Positions 42,746 through 51,534 of a stretch of DNA of 64,000 nucleotides are shown piece by piece; position 1 is the stretch's first letter, and each line of letters starts with the position of its first letter. This DNA is from Flavobacteriaceae bacterium (GTDB lineage Bacteria > Bacteroidota > Bacteroidia > Flavobacteriales > Flavobacteriaceae): positions 1 through 64,000 of the forward strand of contig CANGTQ010000011.1 of assembly GCA_947456955.1 (NCBI GenBank), written 5' to 3'. A program made the translations under genes and the position numbers. The notes beneath the pieces are model-generated. The model searched no databases, was not told the origin of the DNA, and was given only the letters and a program-made list of their open reading frames with translations.

Positions 42746-44002
42746 TTATTTAGAAGAAGTTTCTATCTGAAATATTTTCTCTATCCATTCGATACTCTCA
42801 TCCACCATTGTAGTATCATCTTTTAAATGACTGGCAAAATGATTGGTGATTTTTTGTATGATTCTGGCACTGATTAGTTCGGCTTGAGCTTCATCAAAAT
42901 TAGATAACTTTTTTCTTTGAACACTTAATTCTGACTCTTTAATCGAATTGAGTTTTTCTTTTAAAGCATGAATGGTAGGTGCAAATTTTCTTTGCTTCGT
43001 CCATGCCAAAAAATCATCCATAATTTCTTCAATGATAACTTCGGCTGCCGGAATATATTTTTTACGATTTTCTAATGTTTCATCTGTTATTTGTGATAAA
43101 TGATCCATATGAACTAAAGTAACGCCATCAACAGTTGTTACATTTTCGTTTACGTTTTTAGGTATCGATAAATCTAAAATTAAGAGTGGCTTTTTTAGAT
43201 TTAAAATAGCTTTATCTACTGTAGGGTTATGAGCGCCAGTTGCTACTACCAATACATCTGCTTTTTGAATTTCTAATTGTAAATCGGAATAATCTTTTAC
43301 TATTACATCAAGTTTACGCGCCAATCGTTCTGCTGTGTCTTTAGTACGATTAATAAGCGTTATTTGTTCGTGCTTGGTGTGTTTAACTAAATTCTCGCAG
43401 GTATTTCTGCCGATTTTTCCTGTGCCGAAAAGTAAAATATTTTTATTAGCAATATCATCAACATTGCTAAAAATGTACCGAACGGATGCAAAAGAAACAG
43501 ATGTGGCTCCTGAGGAAATTTCCGTTTCATTTTTAATTCTTTTACTAGTTTGTATAACCGCATTGACCAATCGCTCTACATAGGCATTCACTAAATTCAT
43601 CGATTTACTTTGTGTAAAAGCGGATTTAATTTGACTAATGATTTCAAAATCACCAAGAATTTGACTATCCAAACCAGTTCCAACGCGAAACATGTAGCGA
43701 ACAGCTTCTTGGTTTTTATAAATGTAGGCCACTTTTTGAAAATCTTCTACGGTACCTTGACTATTGTCGCAAAGTAATTTGATTAATTGAAAAGGATGTT
43801 GAGCAAAACCATAAATTTCAGTACGGTTACAGGTAGAAGTAACAAGTAATGATTCGATACCTTCTTGTTGCGCCTGCTTTAAAACATTCTTCTTTCCGAC
43901 ATCATCTAGGCTGAATTTTCCCCTTATATCAGCATCAGCTTTCTTATAACTTAAGCCAACCACATAAAAAGTACTATGTTTCGAAATGTTTCCGTTTTCC
44001 AT
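42746..44002 (-). CDS. hemA: Glutamyl-tRNA reductase
   Basis: First committed enzyme of C5-pathway heme synthesis, reducing glutamyl-tRNA to glutamate-1-semialdehyde. In this 418-residue protein the nucleophile is Cys58 in STCNRTEIYG. It also has the NADPH-binding segment LLFGTGKIGRNTCENL and a C-terminal helical dimerisation region. It heads the minus-strand heme series and has a consensus -7 element upstream. It diverges from the AraC-type regulator gene. hemL, the next enzyme, is not in the window. Confidence 0.97.
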   Translation of the reverse strand: MENGNISKHSTFYVVGLSYKKADADIRGKFSLDDVGKKNVLKQAQQEGIESLLVTSTCNRTEIYGFAQHPFQLIKLLCDNSQGTVEDFQKVAYIYKNQEAVRYMFRVGTGLDSQILGDFEIISQIKSAFTQSKSMNLVNAYVERLVNAVIQTSKRIKNETEISSGATSVSFASVRYIFSNVDDIANKNILLFGTGKIGRNTCENLVKHTKHEQITLINRTKDTAERLARKLDVIVKDYSDLQLEIQKADVLVVATGAHNPTVDKAILNLKKPLLILDLSIPKNVNENVTTVDGVTLVHMDHLSQITDETLENRKKYIPAAEVIIEEIMDDFLAWTKQRKFAPTIHALKEKLNSIKESELSVQRKKLSNFDEAQAELISARIIQKITNHFASHLKDDTTMVDESIEWIEKIFQIETSSK

Positions 44003-44027
44003 TTTTGCTCTTAACCTAAAGGAGGAA

Positions 44028-44035
44028 CAAAGTTA
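44028..44035 (-). promoter_or_regulatory. -7 promoter element of hemA
   Basis: On the minus strand this reads TAACTTTG, a perfect TAnnTTTG match 25 bases before hemA. A TTG lies 21 bases upstream of it. Confidence 0.6.
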
Positions 44036-44104
44036 TCGTTATGCCTTTTAGAAAAACAACGCTAAAAGAACTTTTTATATCGCTGTGAGTTATTTTTATA
44101 GCTG

Positions 44105-44137
44105 TTTGTGTTTTTGTCGTTATTTCTTTTAAATTTG
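44105..44137 (+). promoter_or_regulatory. Promoter of the AraC-hemH-hemJ unit
   Basis: TTTG at 44105-44108 and TAAATTTG at 44130-44137, 21 bases apart, form a consensus promoter. A leader of about 85 bases precedes the start codon. Confidence 0.55.
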
Positions 44138-44229
44138 CACTGAAATCAGGTAGTTTTTTAACTCTTATATAGATTTATTCTAAATAAATGTTTTAAATAC
44201 TTACTTATACATTTTCAAAAAATATCGCT

Positions 44230-45102
44230 ATGGGTTCAAAAGAAATAATAACAATTGAAAATGATTTTACCCTAATCCGTTTTCAAAATGATACTGATGA
44301 CCTTTCTACATTTCAAAGTCCGGTTAATATAGGATTAATTCAATTTCATTTTGGATTAAAAGGAAGTGCGAAGTTTATCTTTAACAATGGTAATTATACA
44401 TTAGATTTAAATGAAGAGAAGTGCTTGTTGTTTTATAATCCAGAAAAAGAATTACCGCTTAATGTTGAAATTGCACCAAAATCTTGGTTAATAACAATAC
44501 TGGTTTCTATCAAAAAATTTCACGGTTTGTTTACAACCAATGCAGAACACATTCCTTTTTTGAGTCAAGAAAACAAAGACAAGAAGTACTATAACGAAAG
44601 TGACGTGAGTCCATCGATGGCGATTGTGTTAAATCAAATGTTTCATTATAATCTTAATCCTTCGATAAAAAATCTATACTACAAAGGCAAAGGGTATGAA
44701 TTGCTAAGTTTATTTTTTAACCGTAACGAGGATCCAAATGCAGAGCAATGTCCGTTCTTGATTGATGAAGAAAATGTATTGAAAATTAAAAAAGCAAAAG
44801 AAATTATAATTGCCAATATGGCCGAACCTCCGAGTTTAGAATCACTCGCCAATCAAGTTGGTTTAACCCTAAAAAAATTAAAAATGGGGTTCAAACAAAT
44901 TTATGGCGATACCGTTTACGGATTTCTTTTTGATTATAAAATGGAGTATGCGCGTCAATTATTAGATTCTGGATCCTATAACGTAAATGAAGTAGGATTA
45001 AAAATCGGATACAGTACTGGCAGTCACTTTATTGCTGCATTTAAGAAAAAATTTGCCACTACACCCAAAAAGTATTTAATGTCAATGAGTCAAAACAATT
45101 AA
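44230..45102 (+). CDS. AraC family transcriptional regulator
   Basis: DNA-binding regulator of 290 residues. The C-terminal 100 residues form the double helix-turn-helix domain (SLESLANQVGLTLKKLKMGFKQIYG ... VNEVGLKIGYSTGSHFIAAFKKKFATTPKKYL). The N-terminal part is a possible beta-rich sensor with no identifiable ligand site. It sits between divergent heme blocks, 31 bases before hemH. It could therefore regulate heme synthesis genes in response to iron or porphyrins; that role is inferred from position only. Confidence 0.9.
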   Translation: MGSKEIITIENDFTLIRFQNDTDDLSTFQSPVNIGLIQFHFGLKGSAKFIFNNGNYTLDLNEEKCLLFYNPEKELPLNVEIAPKSWLITILVSIKKFHGLFTTNAEHIPFLSQENKDKKYYNESDVSPSMAIVLNQMFHYNLNPSIKNLYYKGKGYELLSLFFNRNEDPNAEQCPFLIDEENVLKIKKAKEIIIANMAEPPSLESLANQVGLTLKKLKMGFKQIYGDTVYGFLFDYKMEYARQLLDSGSYNVNEVGLKIGYSTGSHFIAAFKKKFATTPKKYLMSMSQNN

Positions 45103-45133
45103 TAAAAGTTATTACTTAATAAAAAAAGCCAAA

Positions 45134-46150
45134 ATGAAAGGAGTATTATTAGTTAATCTGGGATCGCCAGAAAGTCCAACTGCAAAAGATGTAAAGCCAT
45201 ATTTAGATGAATTTTTAATGGATAAATATGTGATTGACGTGCCGTTTTTGCTACGCGCTTTATTAGTACGTGGTATCATTCTTCAAACGCGTCCAAAAAA
45301 ATCGGCAGAAGCTTATGCTAGAATTTGGACTGATGAGGGTTCACCACTGATTGTGATATCCAAAAAAATGCACAAAAAAGTACAAAATTTAGTTGATATT
45401 CCGGTAGCCTTAGCGATGCGTTACGGAACTATAACGATTAAAAAAGGGTTACAAGAATTGAAAGATAAGGGCGTAACCGAAGTGATGCTCCTTCCTTTGT
45501 ATCCACAACATGCAATGGCATCTACTACAACTATTTTGGTATTGGCCGAAGAATTACGTCAAGAGTTTTTTCAAGAAATGAAATTCACAATTGTGCCTGC
45601 GTTTTATAACAAACCTGATTATATCAAAGCCCTATCCAATTCGATTAAAAAACATTTAGAGGGTTTTGAATACGACCATTTATTGTTTTCGTATCATGGC
45701 ATCCCGAAACGTCATATTCGAAAAACCGATATAACCAAGTCTCATTGTAAAATGGACCGAACTTGTTGTAATACTCCATCACCGGCTCATGAGTTTTGCT
45801 ACAGCCATCAGTGCTATGAAACCACTAAACAAGTAGTGGAACAATTGGGAATTCCAGAATCCAACTACAGCCAAACCTTTCAATCACGATTGGCTGGCGA
45901 CAAATGGCTAACACCATATACCGATGTCGAAATAAATAAAATGCCCGAGCAAGGAATCAAAAAACTAGCTGTTGTGACTCCGGCTTTTGTTTCTGATTGT
46001 TTGGAAACATTAGAAGAAATAGCCATGGAAGCCAACGAACAGTTTTTGCATCATGGTGGTGAGGATTTTTTTGCCATTCCGTGTATGAATGATGAAGATG
46101 AATGGTGTCAAGTAGTGGCGAATTGGATTAAAGATTTTCAGAGAGAATAG
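45134..46150 (+). CDS. hemH: Ferrochelatase
   Basis: Inserts ferrous iron into protoporphyrin IX (or coproporphyrin III in the alternative pathway). The 338 residues begin GVLLVNLGSPESPTAKDVKPYLDEFL. They contain the catalytic His in FSYHGIPKRHIRKTD and the late Glu-rich TPAFVSDCLETLEEI. Four cysteines (CKMDRTCCNTPSPAHEFC) suggest the [2Fe-2S] or metal site seen in some ferrochelatases. With HemF and HemJ present, the protoporphyrin route is indicated. It probably forms a unit with the AraC gene and hemJ. Confidence 0.96.
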   Translation: MKGVLLVNLGSPESPTAKDVKPYLDEFLMDKYVIDVPFLLRALLVRGIILQTRPKKSAEAYARIWTDEGSPLIVISKKMHKKVQNLVDIPVALAMRYGTITIKKGLQELKDKGVTEVMLLPLYPQHAMASTTTILVLAEELRQEFFQEMKFTIVPAFYNKPDYIKALSNSIKKHLEGFEYDHLLFSYHGIPKRHIRKTDITKSHCKMDRTCCNTPSPAHEFCYSHQCYETTKQVVEQLGIPESNYSQTFQSRLAGDKWLTPYTDVEINKMPEQGIKKLAVVTPAFVSDCLETLEEIAMEANEQFLHHGGEDFFAIPCMNDEDEWCQVVANWIKDFQRE

Positions 46151-46177
46151 AAAACAGATGAAAGAAAATAGACTTTA

Positions 46178-46717
46178 ATGGAACTCTACAACTACATAAA
46201 ATCACTTCATCTTATTTTTGTCATTACCTGGTTTGCTGGTTTGTTTTATATTGTTCGCTTGTTTGTGTATCAAATTGAAGCCAACGAAAAACCATCACCC
46301 GAAAAAGAAATTCTACAAAAGCAATACAAAATTATGACGTACCGACTTTGGTATATCATTACTTGGCCGAGTGCATTTTTAGCAGTTTTTTTTGCTCTTT
46401 GGTTGATGATTATAATGCCTGCTTGGTTGCAAATGCCATGGATGCAGGTTAAATTAGGATTTGTAGTTTTACTGATTGCCTATCAAATAAAGTGTCATCT
46501 GATTTATAAAGAATTACAAAACGATGTTGTAAACTATTCTTCTAACTTTATGCGCTTGTGGAATGAAGGCGCTACAATTATTCTGTTTGCCGTGGTTTTT
46601 TTAGTAATTTTAAAAAATGCTTTCAACTGGATTTATGGCGTAATCGGAATTGTTTTGTTTTCGATTTTGATAATGCTTGGTTTTAAATTTTATAAAAGAA
46701 TTCGCGAGAGAAAATAG
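46178..46717 (+). CDS. hemJ: HemJ-type protoporphyrinogen IX oxidase (CopD/UPF0093 family)
   Basis: Integral membrane protein of 179 residues with about four to five transmembrane helices. It has the HemJ features: a His in helix I (SLHLIFVITWFAGLFYIVRLFVY), the YRLWYIITWPSA segment, and a conserved lysine in WMQVKLGFV. HemJ oxidises protoporphyrinogen IX to protoporphyrin IX, the step between HemF and HemH. Automatic pipelines often label it CopD. It begins 28 bases after hemH, which strongly supports the heme role. Confidence 0.88.
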   Translation: MELYNYIKSLHLIFVITWFAGLFYIVRLFVYQIEANEKPSPEKEILQKQYKIMTYRLWYIITWPSAFLAVFFALWLMIIMPAWLQMPWMQVKLGFVVLLIAYQIKCHLIYKELQNDVVNYSSNFMRLWNEGATIILFAVVFLVILKNAFNWIYGVIGIVLFSILIMLGFKFYKRIRERK

Positions 46718-46751
46718 ATCACAGTCTCAGTCTAAGTTTACAGAAAAACAT

Positions 46752-46787
46752 CTGAAAACTGCGACTGAAAACTGCGACTGAAAACCG
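46752..46787. repeat. 13-bp tandem repeat before the histidine kinase gene
   Basis: CTGAAAACTGCGA is repeated twice plus a partial third copy, ending 7 bases before the start codon. The unit differs by one base from that at 1184-1196. Confidence 0.7.
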
Positions 46788-46793
46788 AATACT

Positions 46794-48263
46794 ATGCTCA
46801 ACGGCTTCAAAATGTCAATGCTTTCCCTTCGTGTTAGGATTTTCCTATCGATGATAATATTGATATTAATGGCTTCCATTTTGATGGCTTCCATTTCAAT
46901 TATCCAGTTTAAAAATGAAGCCAAAGATTACCATCAAGAAAGGTTAGACCGAAAAGAATTTGCTATAAAAGAACATATCAATTATGTACTTGCTAATACC
47001 ACTTATCCTCTGACAGAGAAAAATCTTCCTTTTATTTTTAAAGATAAGATTCATGAATTAGCTGACATCCACAACCTCGAAATCAATATTTATGGCTTAA
47101 ACGGGAAATTGCTAAAATCTTCCAAAGCTTCCTTTTCTGTTGATAAAGTGGCGCCGCCGATTCCGAATTATGTACTAAAGCTTGTTCAGTCGTCTGTCGA
47201 GAAAAGATATGTTGACATTAAGACTGTAAATGGATTAAAAAACCGGTCTTCATATAGTCAAATCAAAGATGATAAATTCAAACCTCTAGGCATTTTAAAT
47301 ATACCGTATGTTGAAGATGATGGTTTCTATGAAACTGAATTGCAACAATTTTTGCTTCGTTTGAGCCAAGTCTATTCTTTTATGCTAATTATAGCTTTTG
47401 CTTTGGCCTATTTTCTTGCGAGTTATATAACCAAATCATTAAAGACTGTTTCGGATAAAATCAATGAAACAAGTTTGAACCAAAAGAACGAGAAAATCGT
47501 TATTGAAGCCAATAGCCGTGAAATTAATTCATTGATTAACGCTTACAATAAAATGGTTGATAAACTCGAAGATAGTGCCACTATGCTTGCCCAAAGTGAA
47601 CGTGAACAGGCTTGGCGCGAAATGGCAAAACAAGTCGCCCATGAAATCAAAAATCCGTTAACTCCTATGCGTTTGACTGTACAAAGTTTCCAGCGAAAAT
47701 TTGATGCCAATGACCCCGAATTAAAACAAAAACTTAACGATTATTCGAAAACATTGATTCAACAAATTGACACAATGAGCGCTGTGGCTTCAGCTTTTTC
47801 AAACTTTGCCTCTATGCCTGCTCAACAAAATGAAACGCTTAATGTGGTGCAAGTTGTAGAATTGGCTTTGGATATTTTCAATGAAGATTTTATTGTTTTC
47901 AAAAGCAATAAAGAATATGTAATTTCTAAAATCGACAGAACCCAACTAATTCGTATTATCACTAATTTGGTTAAAAATGCTATTCAATCCATTCCGGATG
48001 AACAGGAAGAAAAAAAAGTTTTGGTTTCGGTTAACGAAGTAGAAAACGATGTTATCATTACAGTTGAAGACAACGGAATTGGGATTGAATCAAACAATAT
48101 TGAACACGTTTTTGAACCAAAATTTACAACCAAAACAAGCGGAATGGGGTTGGGCTTAGGAATTATCAAAAACATTATAGAAAATTACAAAGGAACTATT
48201 ACATTTGAAACTGAACTCGGAAAAGGAACAACGTTCTTTGTTTCGTTGCCTATTGTTAAGTAA
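46794..48263 (+). CDS. Sensor histidine kinase (orphan)
   Basis: Membrane sensor kinase of 489 residues. Two transmembrane helices (about residues 12-35 and 192-214) flank a periplasmic domain of about 155 residues. A HAMP domain follows, then HisKA with phospho-acceptor His283 in VAHEIKNPLTPMRL, and a HATPase domain with the N box NLVKNAIQSI, DNGIGI, and GMGLGLGI. The layout is NtrY-like. No response regulator gene is adjacent, so its partner is elsewhere. Later ATG codons at 46812 and 46818 are possible starts, since the first lies against a repeat array. Confidence 0.93.
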   Translation: MLNGFKMSMLSLRVRIFLSMIILILMASILMASISIIQFKNEAKDYHQERLDRKEFAIKEHINYVLANTTYPLTEKNLPFIFKDKIHELADIHNLEINIYGLNGKLLKSSKASFSVDKVAPPIPNYVLKLVQSSVEKRYVDIKTVNGLKNRSSYSQIKDDKFKPLGILNIPYVEDDGFYETELQQFLLRLSQVYSFMLIIAFALAYFLASYITKSLKTVSDKINETSLNQKNEKIVIEANSREINSLINAYNKMVDKLEDSATMLAQSEREQAWREMAKQVAHEIKNPLTPMRLTVQSFQRKFDANDPELKQKLNDYSKTLIQQIDTMSAVASAFSNFASMPAQQNETLNVVQVVELALDIFNEDFIVFKSNKEYVISKIDRTQLIRIITNLVKNAIQSIPDEQEEKKVLVSVNEVENDVIITVEDNGIGIESNNIEHVFEPKFTTKTSGMGLGLGIIKNIIENYKGTITFETELGKGTTFFVSLPIVK

Positions 48264-48313
48264 ACACAGATTTTACAGATTATCACAAATTACAGTATTT
48301 AATAAATTATCTT

Positions 48314-49096
48314 ATGAGCTTCGAAAACATTATTGTAACAGCAGAAAACGGCATTGGACAGATTACTATCAATCGGCCGTCAAAATTAAATGCACTAAAC
48401 AGAGCGACCATTCAGGAATTACATGACGCTTTTGAAAATCTGGAAAGTAATTCTGATGTAAGAGTTATTATTATCACCGGAGAAGGCGAAAAAGCTTTTG
48501 TAGCCGGAGCAGATATTTCAGAATTTGCAAGCTTTACTATTCAAGAAGGCGCTCAATTAGCGGCACAAGGTCAAGAATTACTTTTTAATTTTATCGAAAA
48601 TTTAAGGAAACCTGTTATCGCAGCCGTGAATGGATTTGCCCTAGGTGGTGGATTGGAATTAGCGATGGCATGTCATTTCAGAATTGCCTCTGATAATGCA
48701 AAAATGGGTTTGCCTGAAGTTTCACTTGGTGTTATTCCAGGTTATGGTGGGACACAACGTTTACCTCAATTAATTGGAAAAGGTCGTGCTATGGAAATGA
48801 TAATGACGGCCGGAATGGTTTCAGCTGAAGAGGGTTTCCGTAGCGGTTTAGTGAATCATGTTGTTCCACAATCAGAGCTTTTAGATTTTACAAGAGGCAT
48901 TGCTTCTAAAATTATGCGCAACTCACCTTTTGCTATTGGTAGAGCCATAAAATGTGTTAATGCCAACTTCAAAGACGGTGTAAATGGTTATGAAACCGAA
49001 ATCAGAAACTTTGGCAAATGCTTCGGGACCGAAGATTTTAAAGAGGGAACAACTGCGTTTTTAGAGAAGAGAAAAGCTGAGTTTAAAGGAAAATAA
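48314..49096 (+). CDS. Enoyl-CoA hydratase/isomerase (crotonase) family protein
   Basis: Crotonase-fold enzyme of 260 residues, the size of short-chain enoyl-CoA hydratases of beta-oxidation. The oxyanion-hole segments are GEKAFVAGADISEF and ALGGGLELAMACHFRIA. The two catalytic glutamates lie in LGGGLELA (in place of the usual ENG region) and GLPEVSLGVIPGYGGTQRL. It lies 50 bases after the histidine kinase and 5 bases before an unknown secreted protein. Chain-length specificity is not readable. Confidence 0.92.
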   Translation: MSFENIIVTAENGIGQITINRPSKLNALNRATIQELHDAFENLESNSDVRVIIITGEGEKAFVAGADISEFASFTIQEGAQLAAQGQELLFNFIENLRKPVIAAVNGFALGGGLELAMACHFRIASDNAKMGLPEVSLGVIPGYGGTQRLPQLIGKGRAMEMIMTAGMVSAEEGFRSGLVNHVVPQSELLDFTRGIASKIMRNSPFAIGRAIKCVNANFKDGVNGYETEIRNFGKCFGTEDFKEGTTAFLEKRKAEFKGK

Positions 49097-49101
49097 TATT
49101 A

Positions 49102-50793
49102 ATGAAAAAGCACCTATTTTTTTTATTCCTTTATTGTCTGAGTACTTTTATTTATTCCCAAAGTATCCCTTTTTCCATTAAGAAAAGTGATTTATTTCAG
49201 GATGACTTTAAGGAAACTTCAATAATCTTAGCCGAAAAAATTGATGATAATAAATTTCTCCTAGTTCGATCCTATAAAAGAGGCGGCATTTCTCCCGGAG
49301 AAGGCTTTTATATTGAAAAATATGACACTAATTTAAAACTAGTCAAAGAGTTTGAATACGATATGAAACATCCAAATTATCAAAAGTATAATTTAGTTTT
49401 AAGCGTTTTCACTTTAGAGAAAATGGTTCATATTATAGAAATGTATTATGATTTAAATTTAAAATCGTTTGTCTGTCTCGACAATAAAATTTTAGACGAA
49501 AATACGGTTGAAAAGACAACTCTTTTTACAATTTCAAAAGAGGAAATGAAAACTGTCGGCACATTCAATCTTCAGAAAAAGTTTTACGCCAGAGTTGACG
49601 AAATTTGGACAAATGACAATTCCGGAACCATTAATGCAGAAGACAGCAACATAAAAAGAGGAACGTTTTTAGATGTTTTTCTTAAGGGTGATGCTGCTAA
49701 AGACGGCGGTGTCGCTTCAGACATAACTGTTGTGGTTAATGAAACTAAAACCGCATTTGCTATCGCATTGGATTTAAACCAAAAAACTTCCGATGGTTTA
49801 CGTATTTACGTGTTTAACAGCAAACTTGAAAAGATAATCGATAATACTTTTACTAAAGAAATTAAAGATCGAAATTATATCTTTCAGAACATTCAGCTTT
49901 CAAATAGTGGCAGTGCTGTTTACTTACTAGCTAAATCTTATGATAAGGATTTGCGAAATAAAAAAGAAGGAGGAAAATACTTTTTTGAACTTTCCAAGAT
50001 TGATGCTAAAAATCAATTGACCCAAATAATTGATCCAGAACAAAACTTTATTGGCTCATTAAAAACCTTTTTTCATAATGAAGATTTGTTTTGTATAGGC
50101 TTTTATTCTGAACTGACAGATTATCGCTATAAAGGGATTTGTTCTTTTAAACTTGATACTAATTCATTGGAGTTGAAAAAATCAAAATATAACCTATTTA
50201 CCGAACAGTTTTTCTTTGATAAATATGGTAAGAATACCGAAAAAGCCGTAAAGTTTTTGACTTTCAGAAAAGTATTTTTTAATAACTATAATGAAATAAT
50301 CCTGAATGCCGAAGAATACGACAAAACTACACAAGCTGGGGCTGGAGCCGGAATTAATGGTGCTGCAGGTCCGATGAGTTCATCTACACATTATAGTTAT
50401 GATGACATTGTTATTGCAAAACTAAATTATGATGGTGATATGCTATGGTCTCGAAACATTAACAAAAGGCAATCAACTACTGACGACGACACTTCTTATC
50501 TTTCTTATACTTCAACGGTAAGAAATGATAAAACGTACTTTTTTATAAATGCTAGAGACAAAATCAAAAAGCTAAAAAACGACCGAATTGAATTTGGGCA
50601 AATCAGAAAAAACAAATCTAACCTCAACGTTATTGAAGTTAATGCTGCTGGCGATTTTAACTATCAGGAAATTCTTGATGACGAACAAAACGAAGTGCCT
50701 TTTATGGTATCAAAAGGTGCTGTAATTGACAATACTGTTTATTTTCTTGGAAGAAAAGGGAAAGACAAACAACTTTTAAAAATAACGTTGTAA
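49102..50793 (+). CDS. Unknown secreted protein
   Basis: A 563-residue protein with a signal peptide (residues 1-19, ending IYSQ) and no lipobox. The rest is rich in beta strands with recurring patterns such as DNKFLLVRSYKRGG, TAFAIALDLNQKT and GDMLWSRNINKRQS. These recall propeller-like repeats seen in Bacteroidetes hypothetical proteins. A Gly/Ala-rich insertion (QAGAGAGINGAAGPM) lies near residue 415. There is no T9SS C-terminal domain and no enzyme motif I recognise. It is 5 bases downstream of the crotonase gene, probably only by operon chance. Confidence 0.7.
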   Translation: MKKHLFFLFLYCLSTFIYSQSIPFSIKKSDLFQDDFKETSIILAEKIDDNKFLLVRSYKRGGISPGEGFYIEKYDTNLKLVKEFEYDMKHPNYQKYNLVLSVFTLEKMVHIIEMYYDLNLKSFVCLDNKILDENTVEKTTLFTISKEEMKTVGTFNLQKKFYARVDEIWTNDNSGTINAEDSNIKRGTFLDVFLKGDAAKDGGVASDITVVVNETKTAFAIALDLNQKTSDGLRIYVFNSKLEKIIDNTFTKEIKDRNYIFQNIQLSNSGSAVYLLAKSYDKDLRNKKEGGKYFFELSKIDAKNQLTQIIDPEQNFIGSLKTFFHNEDLFCIGFYSELTDYRYKGICSFKLDTNSLELKKSKYNLFTEQFFFDKYGKNTEKAVKFLTFRKVFFNNYNEIILNAEEYDKTTQAGAGAGINGAAGPMSSSTHYSYDDIVIAKLNYDGDMLWSRNINKRQSTTDDDTSYLSYTSTVRNDKTYFFINARDKIKKLKNDRIEFGQIRKNKSNLNVIEVNAAGDFNYQEILDDEQNEVPFMVSKGAVIDNTVYFLGRKGKDKQLLKITL

Positions 50794-50814
50794 AACCCAA
50801 CTGCAAACTGAATA

Positions 50815-51459
50815 CTATTTCTCACCTTGCCATTCGGCATAAAACTGCGAAAGGAAATTTTCCATGTATTTATGGCGTTCTAAAGCAATTTTCTTGCCGG
50901 TAGCCGTATTCATTTTATCTTTTAGTAACAATAACTTTTCGTAAAAATGATTCAATGTTGGTGAATTCGAATTTTTGTATTCTTCTTTAGACATATTGAG
51001 ATTTGGTGCAATAGAAGGATTATAAAGCGCTCTGTTTTTAAAGCCTCCGTAATTGAATGTTCTTGCAATTCCAATGGCTCCAATAGCATCTAACCGATCG
51101 GCATCCTGAACAATTTCAAGTTCTTTTGAGCTGAATTTGTTTTCAAAATTTCCGCCTTTAAACGAAATATTTTCAATGATATTTATGACGTGATTAATAG
51201 TTTCCTCAAAAACATTTTCACTTTCTAAAAAAGTTCTCGCTGTTTTTGGACCAATCGTCTCGTCGCCATCATGAAATTTACTGTCCGCTATATCGTGAAG
51301 TAACGCACCTAATTTTACGACTGTCAAATCGCAATCTTCTTCCTGAGCAATTAAAATTGAATTTTTGTAAACCCGTTCAATGTGAAACCAATCGTGTCCG
51401 CCTTCGGCATTATCCAATTTCTCTTTTACAAATGCTATAGTTTTATCTATCAATATCAT
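50815..51459 (-). CDS. HD domain phosphohydrolase, YedJ-like
   Basis: Metal-dependent HD hydrolase of 214 residues when started at ATG 51459. The HD residues are His in GHDWFHIERV, the pair in LLHDIADSKFHDGDE, and the distal Asp in QDADRLDAIGAIGIARTF. This matches the YedJ/uncharacterised HD group; the substrate is unknown. The track start 24 bases upstream (MDFFYQIK) overlaps a palindromic repeat arm at 51479-51487, so the internal ATG is preferred. Confidence 0.85.
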   Translation of the reverse strand: MILIDKTIAFVKEKLDNAEGGHDWFHIERVYKNSILIAQEEDCDLTVVKLGALLHDIADSKFHDGDETIGPKTARTFLESENVFEETINHVINIIENISFKGGNFENKFSSKELEIVQDADRLDAIGAIGIARTFNYGGFKNRALYNPSIAPNLNMSKEEYKNSNSPTLNHFYEKLLLLKDKMNTATGKKIALERHKYMENFLSQFYAEWQGEK

Positions 51460-51478
51460 TTTAATTTGATAAAAAAAA

Positions 51479-51508
51479 TCCAAATTCTAATACGTTTTGG
51501 AATTTGGA
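51479..51508. repeat. TCCAAATTC/GAATTTGGA inverted repeat
   Basis: Perfect 9-base arms (51479-51487 and 51500-51508) lie between the desaturase and HD hydrolase genes. The right arm and following ATTGGAATTT match the hairpin after trhO (25717-25746). Confidence 0.6.
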
Positions 51509-51534
51509 ATTTTAGTTATTGGAATTTCTGAAAA

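Noticed and set aside
46178..46717. Copper resistance protein CopD
   Set aside because: Position after hemH and the His, Arg and Lys pattern fit HemJ better; no copper genes are adjacent.
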